Positions 8,195 through 16,653 of a stretch of DNA of 64,000 nt are shown here, piece by piece. The notes below the pieces were generated by a model, which was given only the letters and a program-made list of their open reading frames with translations, was not told the DNA's origin and did no database searches. The stretch spans positions 1 through 64,000 of the forward strand of contig JBMHDL010000007.1 of the NCBI GenBank assembly GCA_049889415.1. Direction: 5' to 3'. Origin of the DNA: JAYQKL01 sp049889415 (GTDB lineage: Bacteria > Pseudomonadota > Alphaproteobacteria > RS24). The position numbers were made by a program, and so were the translations under genes. Every line of letters starts with the position of its first letter. Position 1 is the stretch's first letter.

Positions 8195-9250
8195 CCATAA
8201 CGCAAAGACCGGGTCTTCCTTGCCCCAGCGCGCATGGCGGTCCAGCCCTTCATAAAAGCCGTCCACCTCAGCTGTTGTCGGGTCACTGCGGTTCCAGTCC
8301 ATGACAAAGGTACGGTCCTTGATTTTCCACTCCCCCTTGTCGCGGCGATAGCGGTCTATATAGCGCCCGCCGGTCATGACATCATGCCCGTCCGCCTGCA
8401 TCATGGCGATGACATAATGCTCGCCGACTGCCTCGTCGCCCGACACCTTGATCCATTCATTGGCGATGCTGTGGAACACATAATCGGTGTTGGTGCGCAC
8501 ATGTTCGCAGATGGTCGGGGCAAACTCCTTGGCTGGGCCATTAAAAACACCGGAGATGACGGTGGCGTCTTCGGTGAACAGAGACGCCAGCAGATCACTG
8601 TTAGCCCGGTCCACAGCGCGGGAATAACTCATGCACAGTTCATGAATGGCGATTTTGGACAGGGCGATATCAATTTCGCTTTGGTCGGTCTTTTCTGTCA
8701 TGGATTCAGTCTCCTGTGATGTATTTTGGTCGGCTTGCGCATCGGCTTGAGCGAAGGCTAACAGAACGCGACCGGGATCCGCCGCGCCTTGTCCACCTTG
8801 AGGCACAAAGTTCGCGTCATTGGCCGCCGGGTCCGGTCGCATGGCATTGGAAGGTTTGTTGGTGTTGCCTTCCATCGTGTACATACGCTTGGTCAGGCGC
8901 CACACGCCGTCGCGTTTTTCATGGCTGTCAAGGTAACGGCCCAGCACCAGGCGTTGAATGCCGCCGACCTCGACATAGGCGGTGGCATAGCTCTCACTGA
9001 CGGCTTTGGTGCCATTGATGCGAATGGAGATATTGCTGGTGCGGTGCAGGCTGATGATGCCTGTCTTGTGTGCGTCGGTGACAAAACTGACAAACTCGCT
9101 GGCTGGACCGACAAAGGAGCCGTAATCAACCACTGCATCCTCATGATAGGCAGTGCTCAGCAAGGCGGCATCAGCGCGGTCCACCCCCCGGCTGTGATTG
9201 GCAAGGGCTTCTTCGATGCCCTGACGGTCAATGATATACTGGCTGTCCAT
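8180..9250 (-). CDS. Tandem two-domain SnoaL-like (NTF2-fold) protein
   Basis: The 356-residue protein contains two copies of an SnoaL-like domain. Copy 1 (about residues 1-130) reads IEEALANHSRGVDRAD...YHEDAVVDYG. Copy 2 (about 195-330) reads IHELCMSYSRAVDRANSDLL...FTEDATVISG. An A/Q/D-rich linker near residues 140-190 joins them. Single-domain relatives are about 130-160 residues, so this is a duplication-fusion. The fold is shared with ketosteroid isomerase and with the small beta subunits of ring-hydroxylating dioxygenases. It is divergent from the Rieske gene at 9357. The catalytic role is unknown. Confidence 0.85.
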   Translation of the reverse strand: MDSQYIIDRQGIEEALANHSRGVDRADAALLSTAYHEDAVVDYGSFVGPASEFVSFVTDAHKTGIISLHRTSNISIRINGTKAVSESYATAYVEVGGIQRLVLGRYLDSHEKRDGVWRLTKRMYTMEGNTNKPSNAMRPDPAANDANFVPQGGQGAADPGRVLLAFAQADAQADQNTSQETESMTEKTDQSEIDIALSKIAIHELCMSYSRAVDRANSDLLASLFTEDATVISGVFNGPAKEFAPTICEHVRTNTDYVFHSIANEWIKVSGDEAVGEHYVIAMMQADGHDVMTGGRYIDRYRRDKGEWKIKDRTFVMDWNRSDPTTAEVDGFYEGLDRHARWGKEDPVFALWDSLG

Positions 9251-9356
9251 GAACTGATATTGACGCCCAGTGACGCAAGTTTCGCCTGATCATTCTGCTA
9301 GTAGAGCCGTGCTGGGCTGACAGATAGCCTTTTTACAGATTGAGACGGAGATGGTG

Positions 9357-10700
9357 ATGACAAATTCGCCCAGACACCCATTAACGATGGACGGCCGCGA
9401 CCCGCGTAATCTGCGCGGTGATGAAATCACCGGCGATCGCTATTTTGCGCCAGAGTTCGCCCAAGCCGAATGGGACAAAATGTGGACCAAGATCTGGCAT
9501 GTGGCCGGCCGACTGGCGGATATTCCTGAAGCCGGGGATTATCTGGTCCATAATTTTTTGAAAGAGTCGGTGATATGTGTCCGCCAAGATGATGGTGCAG
9601 TGCGGGCCTTTTACAATAATTGCCGCCACAGGGGGATGAAACTGGTCAATGAGAGCGCGTCGACGGAAGCATTTCACTGCCCCTATCATGGCTGGCGGTA
9701 TGGCCTTGACGGTTTCCTCCAAAGCGCTCAGGACTCCACCACGGATTTCCCGCAGGGCGACCCGTGCGGGAAACTGCAATTGAAGGAACTGCGCTGCGAC
9801 CAATGGGGAGGTTTCGTTTGGTATACGATGGACGATAAAGCGCTGGATTTGTCGGACTATCTCGCCCCGCTGCCGGAAATATATGCCGCCTATCCGATGG
9901 AGACCGCGGTCCGTGTGGCCTGGTATCGGATTGAAATCAACGCCAACTGGAAATATGTGACGGATAATTTTTCAGAAAGCTACCACACCCGCACCGCTCA
10001 CCCGCAGGTGCCGCCCTGGATTGATCAGGATGTTGAAACGGCCCGCCATGAGATGTGGCCGGGCGGGCATGGACGCACGGTCCAGCCCATGCGCCCCTCG
10101 CTTTCGGACCGCATGCCGGATGGAGAGCCGCATCCGTATAAGATGATACTGGAGGCCTGGGACATTGATCCGGAAGGCTATGAAAGTTACGAGGAGATGG
10201 TTTCGCAAGGCTGGCTGGACCTGAAGGCGGCGAAACGCGACCAGTGGCGTGCGCGCGGTTATGTGCATTACGAGCATATGGATGACGAGCAGTTAACGGA
10301 CAGTCCGCATACGGTTATTTTCCCGAATGTCACCATTTCCTTCCTGCCCGACAATCTGGTATTTTTTCGCTCAGAGCCTCATCCTGACGATCCGGAAAAG
10401 TCTTATTTTGATCTCTGGTGCATGGCGTTTCCAGTCGCAGGGCAGGAGATGGTCGAGTCAATTATGGCTGGCCCGAAGCCCCTGAAAGAGGCGGAATTTT
10501 GCGAGCATCGGGTGTTTGACGGCGGCAGGGGTGTGCCGGAACTGGCTGGCCAGATCGTCTATCAGGATATGGAACTGGCGGAAAACATGCAGGCCGGTAT
10601 GCACAGTCGCGGTTATCAGGATGCCTATCTGTCCGGGCAGGAAACCCGTGTGCGATTTTTCCACGAAGTGCTGAATGATTACCTGAACGACAGGAAATAA
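9357..10700 (+). CDS. Rieske non-heme iron oxygenase, alpha subunit (1 of 7)
   Basis: A Rieske domain (C89-x-H91 in NNCRHRG, C108-x2-H111 in HCPYHGW) precedes a catalytic SRPBCC-type domain with iron ligands H210 and H215 in ESYHTRTAHP, and the bridging carboxylate is Glu. Such proteins add O2 to, or demethylate, aromatic, terpenoid or amine substrates using electrons from a ferredoxin. Of two in-frame ATGs (9351, 9357), the second sits at proper distance from GGAG at 9347. Divergent and convergent neighbours are both SnoaL-like. No beta subunit is recognisable. Substrate unknown. Confidence 0.92.
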   Translation: MTNSPRHPLTMDGRDPRNLRGDEITGDRYFAPEFAQAEWDKMWTKIWHVAGRLADIPEAGDYLVHNFLKESVICVRQDDGAVRAFYNNCRHRGMKLVNESASTEAFHCPYHGWRYGLDGFLQSAQDSTTDFPQGDPCGKLQLKELRCDQWGGFVWYTMDDKALDLSDYLAPLPEIYAAYPMETAVRVAWYRIEINANWKYVTDNFSESYHTRTAHPQVPPWIDQDVETARHEMWPGGHGRTVQPMRPSLSDRMPDGEPHPYKMILEAWDIDPEGYESYEEMVSQGWLDLKAAKRDQWRARGYVHYEHMDDEQLTDSPHTVIFPNVTISFLPDNLVFFRSEPHPDDPEKSYFDLWCMAFPVAGQEMVESIMAGPKPLKEAEFCEHRVFDGGRGVPELAGQIVYQDMELAENMQAGMHSRGYQDAYLSGQETRVRFFHEVLNDYLNDRK

Positions 10701-10730
10701 CTTGTCTCAGGCTTTTGGAGACCAGAAGTT

Positions 10731-11570
10731 CTAAGTCTGCGCTTTGGCCATTTCGCTCTCAAAAGTGGCAAGGTCAAAGTAATCGCGCCAGACGCTCAGC
10801 AATCCATTTTCAAATTTCATGCTGCCCATGACCGGCAGGCAGACCCAATACCCGTTAATCAGGAACTTGTCGGTACGTTCTGTCATAACAAAACCCTCAG
10901 CATTTTCTGAAATGTGGTGGACCTCCCATTCGACCTGCTCAGACATGTCCAGCACCGGGGCAATGAAGGCTGAAATATCGTCCTTGCCTGTACAGGCCGG
11001 TAACGGGATGTTGTGATAAAAGCACGTGTTGGTCATGGCATCCAAAATGGCCTCCAGGTCCTTGTTTTCCCAGTGCGCGATGAACTGCAGGGCCAGATCT
11101 GTGTTCGAGCGCTCAATCCCGTCAACGGCCTGCAGAGTGAACGGAGCGGAGGGGGGCACAGGAGGAGTGTCTTGCCACAGGACATTCTGCGCCAGAAGCC
11201 CATCATAAAACTCGATAAGCCGGATGATCTTGCCGTTTTTGATGCGGAAAATATGCCCGTATAGCTGGTTATAGGCTTTGCCGCTCAAGGCGAGGCCGTC
11301 ATTTTGGGTAAGGGCGGTCACATTTTCACCATCTGCGCTGACAATCTTGAAATTTTTGCAAAAGGTGATTTGTGTCGGATTCACGCCGGAAAAAACGGTC
11401 GGAAAGATTTGGGTCATGAACGCCTGTTTGCCGCGGTAGTGGCCGTGCAGGACACCGTCATTTCCGGGAACGACAAGTTCAAAGGCATCATCGACCAAGG
11501 CCAAGAGCGTCTCCGCTTCTCCGGTGGCAATGGCATGGTAAAATTTTTCAATAATGGCAATATTTGACAT
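10731..11570 (-). CDS. SnoaL-like domain fused to a limonene-epoxide-hydrolase-like domain
   Basis: The N-terminal half (residues 1-130) is an SnoaL-type NTF2 fold (FYHAIATGEAETLLALVDDAFELVVPG, cut here for length). The C-terminal half (about 155-279) carries the full catalytic set of limonene-1,2-epoxide hydrolase: Y185 and N187 in YHNIP, R232 and D234 in RTDKF, and D263 in WRDYFD. It should therefore open an epoxide with water. It is convergent with a Rieske oxygenase gene, 30 bp from its stop, and near a P450, either of which could supply an epoxide. The fusion is unusual, because both domain types are normally stand-alone. Confidence 0.8.
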   Translation of the reverse strand: MSNIAIIEKFYHAIATGEAETLLALVDDAFELVVPGNDGVLHGHYRGKQAFMTQIFPTVFSGVNPTQITFCKNFKIVSADGENVTALTQNDGLALSGKAYNQLYGHIFRIKNGKIIRLIEFYDGLLAQNVLWQDTPPVPPSAPFTLQAVDGIERSNTDLALQFIAHWENKDLEAILDAMTNTCFYHNIPLPACTGKDDISAFIAPVLDMSEQVEWEVHHISENAEGFVMTERTDKFLINGYWVCLPVMGSMKFENGLLSVWRDYFDLATFESEMAKAQT

Positions 11571-11672
11571 GATAAAACATTATGGGAGCCTTCATGATTT
11601 GGCAAGGCGAGGTTTTCTGACCATTTGTGGGGGGAAAGCTGGATTTTCCGGCCTCCAATGCCCGTCCGGGAA

Positions 11673-12590
11673 CTATTTTATCGTCCGGAAGCCGATATGG
11701 TTGGTGGAAAAGCCGGACTCATGGAACTGGCGGGCCGGGGCGCGGTAGCGGCGGCAGTAGTTTTCGGCGCACAGGAACGAACCGCCCTTGATGACATGAA
11801 CCGGCTCGTTGTCAGTTCCTCCGGCACGGGTTTCAGTCCATTCCCAGACATTTCCGATCATGTCATACAGGCCGAAATCGTTCGGCGCAAAACATCCGAC
11901 CGGCGCACGCAGCCCATAACCGTCCCTCAAACTGTTCTGGACGGGAAAGGCCCCTTGCCAGTAATTCGCCATTTCCCTGCCATCAGGGGTTCTTTCCGCA
12001 CCCCAAACATAGGCGGTCTCCGAGCCGGCGCGGGCGGCATATTCCCATTCCGCCTCGCGTGGCAGGCGGCGTTTCGCCCATGCCGCATAGGCCCTGGCGT
12101 CCGTTAATGTCACCTGCACGACCGGGTCATTGTCACGCCCTTCAATATGACTGTCAGGGCCCTCCGGGTGGCGCCAATTGGCACCGGCCACGAATTTCCA
12201 CCAACTTGGATTGCTCGGTCCCGGCAGGGTAAAAACGGCACCACCGGCCATATCAAATCCCGGCTGGGGTTTTTCGGCGTCCGTGACATAGCCGGTCGCG
12301 TCAATAAATGCCCTGAATTGCGCATTGGTGACTTCCGTGGCATCAATATTTATCGGCGCGATGGAAATTTTACGGGCCGGACGCTCTTCCGGATATCCCC
12401 TGTTTGATCCGATAAGGGCTGTGCCGCCGGGCAAGGCAACAGCCGCCGGCGGCGTATCCAGACATGTAGTTTCCCCTGAGGCGGGGCTTTGTGCCGGCCG
12501 CGTCAACCAGAATGTGACTGTCCCAAGAAGCACGAAAAAAGCGGTTCCGGCAATCAGTCTTCGGGAGCGTGTTTTTAGCAAATTCGGCAT
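11673..12590 (-). CDS. Formylglycine-generating enzyme (sulfatase-modifying factor), membrane-anchored
   Basis: The 305-residue protein starts with basic residues and a hydrophobic anchor (about 11-29), placing the rest in the periplasm. The FGE fold shows GNVWEWT near 246-252 and both active-site cysteines, C274 and C279, in GGSFLCAENYCRRYR, matching the cysteine pair of true FGEs and not the cysteine-free relatives. Such enzymes oxidise a Cys in a CxPxR motif of sulfatases to formylglycine. No sulfatase gene is visible in the window, so its target is elsewhere. It is 102 bp upstream of the SnoaL-LEH gene on the same strand. Confidence 0.85.
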   Translation of the reverse strand: MPNLLKTRSRRLIAGTAFFVLLGTVTFWLTRPAQSPASGETTCLDTPPAAVALPGGTALIGSNRGYPEERPARKISIAPINIDATEVTNAQFRAFIDATGYVTDAEKPQPGFDMAGGAVFTLPGPSNPSWWKFVAGANWRHPEGPDSHIEGRDNDPVVQVTLTDARAYAAWAKRRLPREAEWEYAARAGSETAYVWGAERTPDGREMANYWQGAFPVQNSLRDGYGLRAPVGCFAPNDFGLYDMIGNVWEWTETRAGGTDNEPVHVIKGGSFLCAENYCRRYRAPARQFHESGFSTNHIGFRTIK

Positions 12591-12772
12591 GGGTGGTTTG
12601 AGAAATTATAGACACCTTATACATCCCATGAGCCGGGGGTTTTTTCAAGTTTTACGACTGAATGGTGCGGAAAACCTATCCTTTTGTTTCTGGTCGCGAC
12701 AAGGGCTTGTCATCTGGGGGGCTGCTCAATAAGCTTTACGAGACGATGAACTTGTTGAATTTGGGAGGAGCC

Positions 12773-13984
12773 ATGACCACCACATTGTCAGACGTACCGG
12801 AGGACTTGCGCAGCGATTTTGACATTGCGCTTGACCCGGAGTTGATGCGTGCCCCGCATAACCGGATGACGGAGGCCTTTGTTGACGACCCGCGCGACAT
12901 TGTCTACACCCCACATAATGGCGGCCATTGGATCATCAGCAATTTTGAATATGGCCGCGAAATTTTGCGCGACCAGCACACTTTCGGCTCTTTTCCGATT
13001 GGCGTGCCGGCAAATTTTGAGCAACGACCCCGGCTAATCCCGCTGGAAAGTGGGCCGGATGAACATTCACGTTACCGGCGCCTGTTGTTGCCTGTGTTCG
13101 AGCCGAACACAATCCGCATGATGTCGGACAAGATCAGGGGGCGTACCGCACGGGTCATGGATGCGGCGCTGGCTGGGGACTCCATAGATTTTTTGTGGGA
13201 CGTCGCCAAACCCATTCCGACAGGTGTTTTCCTGGATATGATGGGCCTGCCACAGGACATGCAGCCGAAATTTTTTGAATGGGAAAACGGGTTTTACCGG
13301 GCGCCGGAAATTCAGGACCGGATGACCTATGGACAGAAAATATCCGAGTCCCTGATTGCTTGCGTCGAAGAACATGTCGCCAATCCGAAAGATGATATTG
13401 TCAGCCTGCTGCTTAATGTAGAGGTGGAGGGCGAGCGTCTGACGACCGATGAGGTCAACGCCATCTGTTATCTGCTGTTTCTCGCTGGGGTTGATACGGT
13501 TGCGACCATGCTCGGCTTCATCACCCGTTATTTGGCCGAACATCAGGATTTGTACCAGAATCTCAAAAACGATCCTGAGCTGTTGCCCAAGGCGGTGGAT
13601 GAGCTGATCCGCATGCAGGCTTTCATCAATCTCAACCGAATTTGTGAACAGGATATTGAGTTTCACGGTGTTCAGTTCCGTAAAGGGGACAATATTGTCA
13701 TCCCTTCCTTTGTCATGGACCGGGACCCGCGCTCTTTTAAAGATCCGCATGCTTTCAACCCGGACCGGCCGAAGCAAGAAATCTCCATGCATCATGCCTT
13801 TGGGGACGGACCGCATAAATGCATCGGCATGCATTTGGCCAAGCTGGAAATCCGGATTGTTCTGGAGGAGTTCATGCAGCGTGTCAGCGCGTTTGAGATT
13901 TCAGACAATGATAAGGTGACGGCGCATGGCGGGACAACCATGGGGCTTGACGCTTTGCCGCTCAAGCTGACTTTGGAAGGCTAA
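12773..13984 (+). CDS. Cytochrome P450
   Basis: A soluble bacterial P450 of 403 residues. The I-helix oxygen motif AGVDT is at 238-242, ExxR at E277-R280, and the heme loop HAFGDGPHKCIG has the thiolate C350. The frame is open to 12662, but GGGAGGAG sits 4-11 bp before the ATG at 12773 and the extension is not P450-like. It heads an operon with an SDR (11-bp gap) and a Rieske oxygenase, which suggests hydroxylation followed by alcohol oxidation. No dedicated reductase or 2Fe-2S partner is adjacent. Substrate unknown. Confidence 0.95.
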   Translation: MTTTLSDVPEDLRSDFDIALDPELMRAPHNRMTEAFVDDPRDIVYTPHNGGHWIISNFEYGREILRDQHTFGSFPIGVPANFEQRPRLIPLESGPDEHSRYRRLLLPVFEPNTIRMMSDKIRGRTARVMDAALAGDSIDFLWDVAKPIPTGVFLDMMGLPQDMQPKFFEWENGFYRAPEIQDRMTYGQKISESLIACVEEHVANPKDDIVSLLLNVEVEGERLTTDEVNAICYLLFLAGVDTVATMLGFITRYLAEHQDLYQNLKNDPELLPKAVDELIRMQAFINLNRICEQDIEFHGVQFRKGDNIVIPSFVMDRDPRSFKDPHAFNPDRPKQEISMHHAFGDGPHKCIGMHLAKLEIRIVLEEFMQRVSAFEISDNDKVTAHGGTTMGLDALPLKLTLEG

Positions 13985-13994
13985 GGGGGATATC

Positions 13995-14789
13995 ATGGGA
14001 CGGGTGGCAGATAAGATTGCTTTGGTGACGGGAGCCGCCTCCGGCATTGGTCTGGCGGACGCGAAAGCCCTGGCGCGCGAAGGAGCGACGGTTATCATCA
14101 CTGACGTGAATGACGCATTGGGAGCTGAGGCTGTCAAGGAAATCGGCGATGCGGCTTTTTATCGGCATCTTGATGTCAGTGATGAGGCCGCCTGGAAAGA
14201 CATGGCGGACTGGCTCGGCTCGACTCATGAGCGGCTGGATGTGTTGGTCAATAATGCCGGCATTTTAATGCAGGGCACGATCGAGGACTGCACACTGGAG
14301 CAGTTCCGCAAGCTCAATGCGGTTTTGAACGAGGGGGTTTTTCTGGGCATCAAATACATGCTTCCGCTATTGGAAAAAAGTGCGGCGGCATCGATTGTCA
14401 ACATGTCCTCCCTGTCATCACATATGGCCTATCCACCTTTCTTCGGCTATGCGGTGGCTAAAGGTGCGGTGCGAACCATGACCAAAAATGTCGCCATTCA
14501 TTGCCAGGAAAAAGGCGTTCCGGTGCGCTGCAATTCCATTCATGCCGGGGGGATTCTGACCCCGCTGGTGATTCCTGACGGCATTGACATGTCTGATATT
14601 CCGGATGTGCCTGAGGGCGTTTTGCCGGCCTTCTCCATGGGGGCGCCGGAGGATGTCGCGAATATGGTCTTGTATCTCGCCTCGGACGAGTCGCGCTTTG
14701 TCACCGGCTCGGAATTCATGTTGGAGAACGGCGTACATGTCCGGCCTGTGGACATGCCGGCGGCAGAGGGTGTAGCCGAAACGCCCTGA
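13995..14789 (+). CDS. Short-chain dehydrogenase/reductase (SDR)
   Basis: A classical SDR of 264 residues with cofactor motif TGAASGIG, NNAG, a serine in NMSSLSS and catalytic YAVAK. D at the end of beta-2 (ITDVND) predicts NAD(H) use. It lies between P450 and Rieske genes and probably oxidises an alcohol made by one of them. It is a close paralogue of the SDR at 22583: both have DCTLEQFR, NEGVFLGIKYMLPLL and an RP-x-D-x-P tail. The call of the family is firm, the substrate open. Confidence 0.93.
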   Translation: MGRVADKIALVTGAASGIGLADAKALAREGATVIITDVNDALGAEAVKEIGDAAFYRHLDVSDEAAWKDMADWLGSTHERLDVLVNNAGILMQGTIEDCTLEQFRKLNAVLNEGVFLGIKYMLPLLEKSAAASIVNMSSLSSHMAYPPFFGYAVAKGAVRTMTKNVAIHCQEKGVPVRCNSIHAGGILTPLVIPDGIDMSDIPDVPEGVLPAFSMGAPEDVANMVLYLASDESRFVTGSEFMLENGVHVRPVDMPAAEGVAETP

Positions 14790-14875
14790 GGCTAAACAAT
14801 ATTACAGGTGGTCCGCTCACAAGCTCATGATAGCTTTTTGTCAGCGCTTGAACGCCGAAAAAATCTGAGGTTTTT

Positions 14876-16225
14876 ATGACTGATACATCCGCATTGCCCA
14901 AATTGCCCAAATTGCCCAAGGGGCTGGATCGCCCGGCCAAACTTCCCGAACCTGCATTGCGCGGGGATGCCATCACCGCTGACCGTTATGTGGATGCCGG
15001 CTATCTTGAAAAGGAACTGAGCAAGGTTTGGCACAAGGTCTGGAATATTGGTGGAGTCAGTTATCAGATGCCGCAACCGGGCGATTTTCTGACCACTGAT
15101 TTGGGGCATGATTCCATCATCATGGTGCGCCAGGATGATGGCACCGTCAAAGCCTTCTTCAATGTCTGTCCGCATCGCGGCACCCGTATTACCGAAGCGC
15201 CTGAGGGCCATGTCAACCGTTTCCAGTGTCCGTATCATGGCTGGGAGTTCAGCCGTGACGGGATTGTGGTCGCCGTGCCGGATGAGGACGATTTTCCTGC
15301 CGGATCTCCCTGCGGCAAGGCGCATTTGCAGGAAATTTCCTGTGTTGAGCGGTTCGGCATGATCTGGTTCAATTTTGACCTAACGGCCCCGTCTCTTGAT
15401 GAGTTTCTGGGTGATGTCATTGTGCGTGAGCTTGAGAGCTATCATGTCGAGAACATGATCCGGGTGCTGGATATTACCGCGGATGTGGACTGCAACTGGA
15501 AAATCATTACGGATAATTTCAACGAGGCCTATCACGTCAAGGTATTGCACCCCGACCTGATCCCTTATATTGCCGCCGACCATGAGGACTGCCAGTTTGA
15601 TCTGCTGTCAGGCGGTCATAATCGAGGCTGGTTTCCGTCCTTTTTACCTTCCAAGGCATACGGGCAGGACAAAATCGGCGAACCGTTGATCAGTATGGCG
15701 GCAGCCTGGGAGGTTGACAGTGACCAATATGTCGGTCGCGACCGCTGGCGGGACATGCGGGTGGATATTCAGCAGCAGAAATTCAGCCACGGTGCCGAGA
15801 AGGGGTTCAAGCACTATGACGGGCTGACGGATTATCAGACGACGGATTATGTGATTTATAATATTTTTCCGAATAATGTCCTGACGGCTGGGCCTGACGG
15901 GATGCAGCTTCTGCGCCCGCGACCGCATCCGACTGATCCCGGAAAATGCCTTTTTGACCATTGGTGGATGGTGCATCCCATTGAGGGCATGACGATGACC
16001 CCATCACCTGCGGGGGGGCCGGATTTGCCGGTTGAGGATGCGATGCATGAACACATCGCCTATGGCGACAAGACCCTCGGTACAACCGCCGACCAGGACC
16101 TCTCCATCGCCGGCCTGCAGCAAAAGGGACTGGCGTCAAAAGGGTATCAAGGCTGCTATCTGGCCCATCAGGAACGCCGTGTTCAGCACTTCCATGAGGC
16201 GCTCAACGATTATATGGACGACTAA
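14876..16225 (+). CDS. Rieske non-heme iron oxygenase, alpha subunit (2 of 7)
   Basis: The 449-residue protein has Rieske ligands C98-x-H100 (CPHRG) and C118-x2-H121 (CPYHGW), then iron ligands H220 and H225 in FNEAYHVKVLHPD with Glu at the bridging position. It ends with the RRVQHFHEALNDY type tail seen in most of the cluster's Rieske proteins. The N-terminus carries a short LPK repeat encoded by three nearly perfect 9-bp units. It is third in the P450-SDR-Rieske operon, 86 bp after the SDR, and convergent with an SnoaL gene. Confidence 0.92.
   Translation: MTDTSALPKLPKLPKGLDRPAKLPEPALRGDAITADRYVDAGYLEKELSKVWHKVWNIGGVSYQMPQPGDFLTTDLGHDSIIMVRQDDGTVKAFFNVCPHRGTRITEAPEGHVNRFQCPYHGWEFSRDGIVVAVPDEDDFPAGSPCGKAHLQEISCVERFGMIWFNFDLTAPSLDEFLGDVIVRELESYHVENMIRVLDITADVDCNWKIITDNFNEAYHVKVLHPDLIPYIAADHEDCQFDLLSGGHNRGWFPSFLPSKAYGQDKIGEPLISMAAAWEVDSDQYVGRDRWRDMRVDIQQQKFSHGAEKGFKHYDGLTDYQTTDYVIYNIFPNNVLTAGPDGMQLLRPRPHPTDPGKCLFDHWWMVHPIEGMTMTPSPAGGPDLPVEDAMHEHIAYGDKTLGTTADQDLSIAGLQQKGLASKGYQGCYLAHQERRVQHFHEALNDYMDD
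14894..14920 (+). repeat. Three tandem 9-bp units in the Rieske N-terminus
   Basis: TTGCCCAAA, TTGCCCAAA and TTGCCCAAG follow one another, encoding a repeated L-P-K. They lie before the Rieske domain and could change copy number by slippage without shifting the frame. Confidence 0.85.
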
Positions 16226-16237
16226 ATCCGGTGCGGC

Positions 16238-16642
16238 TTATTCGCCGTGTAGCACTGTGAACTTGCGGCAGGAAAATTTCCATTCCCCGTCAATTTTGAC
16301 GCATTCATCATCATACTGGCCGCGTGGCCGCAATTCGGTGCCGTCCTGGGTGACGGCAACTTCGTCGGTGTAGCTGCGCATTACGGCCGTGTCACCATTG
16401 ACCTTGATGAAGCCGGGCTGGGCCATCATGTTGACAAAGGGGAACATGGCCATCGCCTCAAGCCAGGTGGCAACGATCTGCTCCTTGCCTTTCATGCCCT
16501 CCATCTCCATATGCGGGAGTTCCCATGTGGCGTCATCCGCCCAGGTGCTGCCCCAAATCTCTGCGTCACGTTGGTTAACCCCGTCGCAATAAGTGTCCAG
16601 CAATTCCCGAATGGCCAATTTGTCGGTTGTATAATCACTCAT
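16238..16642 (-). CDS. SnoaL-like (NTF2-fold) protein
   Basis: A single SnoaL-like domain of 134 residues: AIRELLDTYCDGVNQRD, then WADDATWELP, and a C-terminal W-K-F-S strand. An upstream TTG and two ATGs are in frame. GGGAGG is best placed for the ATG at 16642. Last gene of a minus-strand set with CoA ligase and MDR reductase, 11 bp after the MDR start. Family members include hydroxylases, cyclases, isomerases and lyases, and the fold is that of Rieske oxygenase beta subunits, so partnership with the convergent Rieske protein is conceivable but unproven. Confidence 0.82.
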   Translation of the reverse strand: MSDYTTDKLAIRELLDTYCDGVNQRDAEIWGSTWADDATWELPHMEMEGMKGKEQIVATWLEAMAMFPFVNMMAQPGFIKVNGDTAVMRSYTDEVAVTQDGTELRPRGQYDDECVKIDGEWKFSCRKFTVLHGE

Positions 16643-16653
16643 CATGTCCTCCC

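Noticed and set aside
8180..9250. Possible split into two SnoaL genes
   Set aside because: The frame is continuous through the linker with no stop, so one fused gene is annotated. An internal start near 8700 cannot be excluded.
12662..12772. 37-residue extension of the P450
   Set aside because: It is not P450-like, and GGGAGGAG supports ATG 12773.
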